DNA of 59,296 nucleotides, from the IMG/VR virus record IMGVR_UViG_3300036781_000418, positions 283,296 through 342,591 of that record, one strand, 5' to 3'. The DNA is from a virus. Of the stretch, positions 57,541 through 59,296 are shown in pieces (the stretch's first letter is position 1; every line of letters begins with the position of its first letter). Under the pieces are notes generated by a model that had not been told where the DNA came from, did not search any database, and was given only the letters and a program-made list of their open reading frames with translations. Both the position numbers and the translations under genes were made by a program.

Positions 57541-58040
57541 ACCGCAAGATCATCATCAACCGCTTCATCCGTCCACTGCGGATCGACGACCGCGGTGAGC
57601 TGGTGACGGACGAGTTCGGCGGAGTCGGCCTCCAATTTCACGGGGTGGAAGAAGGGGTTGAGACTCGTTGGTGGGCGGTGGGAACCTTCCTGGCACGCGA
57701 CACCAAGTTCGCCCGCTCGACGGCCGCCAACGTCTTGACGAAGCTGGCCCAGACTGAGAGCCTCAACGGGGTGAGTGAACGGCTGGTCTTCGGTTCAACT
57801 ACCGACAACCTCGTCCAAGAGTTTACCGACTGGGCGGACGCGTACGTCACCAGCGTGGAGAAGCACGGCTGCATCACCGCGTTGGAGCTCTACCGAAGCA
57901 GCCACCTGCAGAAGCTGCTTGAGCAGCTGGTAATCCTTACGTGTGAGAACGACATCATCACTGAGCTTCACGTGAACCTGATGAAGAGCTTGGAAGGAAC
58001 GGCGAAAGAATATGACGACGAAGCAAACCCAACTGGGTGA
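57537..58040 (+). CDS. Hypothetical protein
   Basis: This 167-aa protein (IIINRFIRPLRIDDRGELVTDEFGGVGLQFHG, then LARDTKFARSTAANVLTKLAQTESLNG) has no recognised family. It overlaps groES by 4 bases and the macrodomain gene by 29. Confidence 0.6.
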   Translation: MNRKIIINRFIRPLRIDDRGELVTDEFGGVGLQFHGVEEGVETRWWAVGTFLARDTKFARSTAANVLTKLAQTESLNGVSERLVFGSTTDNLVQEFTDWADAYVTSVEKHGCITALELYRSSHLQKLLEQLVILTCENDIITELHVNLMKSLEGTAKEYDDEANPTG

Positions 58041-58500
58041 CATTACATCAGTCTCGAAGGGGATCATCATCCACCAGGTGAACGCCCAAGGCCTGATGGG
58101 TAGTGGTGTGGCGCTGGCCCTTCGGCGCCGGTACCCGTCCATCTTCGACGACTACGCCGAGGAGATCAAGCCACGCCAGCCCAACCACGCCTCCGCGCTG
58201 TACATGGGTCGGTTGATCATGAGCACGGTGGGTGAGAACCTGAGGGTGGCTCAAATCGTCGGCCAGCAGTTCTGCGGTTCAGACGGGTTGAAGTACACCT
58301 CGTACGACGCCCTCGACGCCGGTCTGACGCACCTTGCCGACTGGATCGAAACTCGCGTGGACAACGGTGACATGCCCGCACCGCACATCCACTACCCACT
58401 GATCGGCGCCGGCCTTGGTGGTGGAAACTGGGAGGTGATCGAGCAGATCATCGCCCACCGTCTGGCTCGGTACGAACGGACCCTATGGCGCTTTATGTGA
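58012..58500 (+). CDS. Macrodomain (ADP-ribose-phosphate-type) protein
   Basis: This 162-aa protein has GDITSVSKGIIIHQVNAQGLMGSGVALALRRRYPSIFDDY, the ADP-ribose-binding loop, and YPLIGAGLGGGNWEVIEQII, a second binding loop. This is like Poa1/Appr-1-P phosphatase and some T4-like macro proteins. It could remove phosphate from ADP-ribose 1-phosphate formed after the KptA reaction, or undo host ADP-ribosylation. It overlaps the next gene by 16 bases. Confidence 0.85.
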   Translation: MTTKQTQLGDITSVSKGIIIHQVNAQGLMGSGVALALRRRYPSIFDDYAEEIKPRQPNHASALYMGRLIMSTVGENLRVAQIVGQQFCGSDGLKYTSYDALDAGLTHLADWIETRVDNGDMPAPHIHYPLIGAGLGGGNWEVIEQIIAHRLARYERTLWRFM

Positions 58501-59198
58501 CCAACACCCAGTTGGCTGGACGCCCATATCCAGCCGACAAGGAAGCTCTTCGCCGCCGTCTCGATGGACCACCCTCACTAGGCCGCCTAGTTGGCGATCC
58601 AACTGAGGCGTACAACGAGTTCGTGGCCAAGGAGCCTGAGTTCGCCAAGCACATCTTCAAGCTGACGGAGACGTTCGTCGGTCCAGGTGAGCTGCTGATG
58701 TGCTACCTCTTCGACAACGTCACGATCAACTTCAACCGATCGCCTGACCTGCTGGTCGACGGCAAGCCGACGTTCGAGTGTAAGTCCGCCAAGCTGCCGT
58801 CACGCGGTGAGTGGAAGGGCTACGCCGTGGATTTTTCACTAGGTGACATGGGCGCCTACCAGCTCTTCGACGACCTGCATGACTACCGCGTCAACCACAT
58901 CCAGTACAACGGTCAAGACGTACCCGAGCTGACCTCCGTCTACGACATGAAGGCCGCCAGCCTGCGGTACATCAAGAACACTGATATTCCACAACACCCG
59001 AAGTACGAGACGCTTGAACGCCGGTGGGCGAAGACTACCTACAAAAGCTACATAGAAGATAAGAACTTTCTGTTGTTCGACCGCAGTACGGCAAAGTTGG
59101 TCCACGCTGGACCTCTCTTTCCACACCAGCTGTCGGTTTATCGGGTCCATCGTCAGGTCTATGCCGGCGTGAAGATGCAACCGTCATTGGAGAAGTGA
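58485..59198 (+). CDS. Putative PD-(D/E)XK-type nuclease-like protein
   Basis: This 237-aa protein has RSPDLLVDGKPTFECKSAKLPSRG, with PD followed by E-C-K after eleven residues, a pattern of PD-(D/E)XK nucleases. The rest is not recognised. Alternatively it is a phage structural or recombination protein with a chance match. It follows the macrodomain gene, 9 bases before the next ribosome site. Confidence 0.5.
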   Translation: MALYVTNTQLAGRPYPADKEALRRRLDGPPSLGRLVGDPTEAYNEFVAKEPEFAKHIFKLTETFVGPGELLMCYLFDNVTINFNRSPDLLVDGKPTFECKSAKLPSRGEWKGYAVDFSLGDMGAYQLFDDLHDYRVNHIQYNGQDVPELTSVYDMKAASLRYIKNTDIPQHPKYETLERRWAKTTYKSYIEDKNFLLFDRSTAKLVHAGPLFPHQLSVYRVHRQVYAGVKMQPSLEK

Positions 59199-59207
59199 GA
59201 AGGAGTT

Positions 59208-59296
59208 ATGGGCACACACGTCAACACACGCGACAAGACGCGCAAGCACAAGCGTCTGAACGAGGACGCCGACGCGCGTCAACGTCGCATCAGCTT
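59208..59296 (+). CDS. Hypothetical basic protein, truncated by window edge
   Basis: AAGGAG precedes ATG 59208. The first 29 codons encode GTHVNTRDKTRKHKRLNEDA and more basic residues. It continues past the window. Confidence 0.55.
   Translation, partial: MGTHVNTRDKTRKHKRLNEDADARQRRIS

Overview
The window looks like part of a large (probably jumbo) tailed-phage genome with a GC-rich, Gram-negative, probably proteobacterial host. The evidence is dense gene packing with many 4-bp ATGA stop/start overlaps, long tail-fibre genes, a T4-type two-gene type II topoisomerase, phage-type nucleotide enzymes, a phage tRNA and T4-like late-promoter motifs (TAAATA cores). Most genes are on the + strand. 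Four tail-fibre/late structural genes and a six-gene block at 51760-54570 are on the - strand. No chromosomal housekeeping gene is present.

Layout. 1-1496: tail fibre (-), running off the left edge. 1584-3966: putative packaged internal head protein, tRNA-Arg(CCG), DUF3175-type protein, a second putative packaged protein, and an RF1-like release factor interrupted by an in-frame UGA. 4009-5108: nucleotidyltransferase-fold protein and a hypothetical. 5163-7840: a late operon with a TAXI-type periplasmic binding protein, two tandem T4 T-holin-like proteins and a small membrane protein. 7880-13852: Nudix, HNH nuclease, YqeY-like protein, a Ro60/TROVE protein behind a hairpin-rich 294-nt leader, a SpoT-like HD hydrolase and DHFR. 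13830-16057: tail proteins (-), one with a Hint-like C-terminus. 16219-21711: bactofilin-like protein, then the complete PrkA-YeaH-SpoVR stress triad. 21796-25019: packaged nucleotidyltransferase-like protein and a tail fibre with a self-cleaving S74 chaperone (-). 25157-37420: dCMP hydroxymethylase homologue, XPD/DinG-like helicase, AAA ATPase, dNMP kinase, glycosyltransferase, UDG-like protein, guanylate-kinase-like protein, deoxyribosyltransferase-like protein and many small unknowns. 37493-46443: UvrD-like helicase, a second Nudix, KpsF-type sugar-phosphate isomerase, a nucleotidyltransferase-kinase fusion and small unknowns. 46459-51785: topoisomerase subunits, HAD-like protein, DnaJ, and a Rossmann-fold protein. 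51760-54570 (-): six small paralogues that all begin with a putative capsid-targeting peptide. 54647-59296: second DnaJ, ThyA, KptA, GroES, macrodomain protein and a PD-(D/E)XK-like protein.

How it fits together (inference). A dCMP hydroxymethylase, monophosphate kinases, a glycosyltransferase, an arabinose-5-phosphate-isomerase-like protein and a sugar kinase/nucleotidyltransferase fusion together suggest glycosylated, perhaps arabinosylated, hydroxymethylcytosine DNA. A set of proteins with T4-like prohead-protease sites suggests cargo injected with the DNA. Host-takeover and stress functions (PrkA triad, ppGpp-hydrolase-like HD protein, TROVE, KptA plus macrodomain, release factor) are unusually rich. 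Two promoter classes are visible: TAAATA sites before structural, packaged and lysis genes, and TANAAT/TATGAT -10-like sites before metabolic operons.
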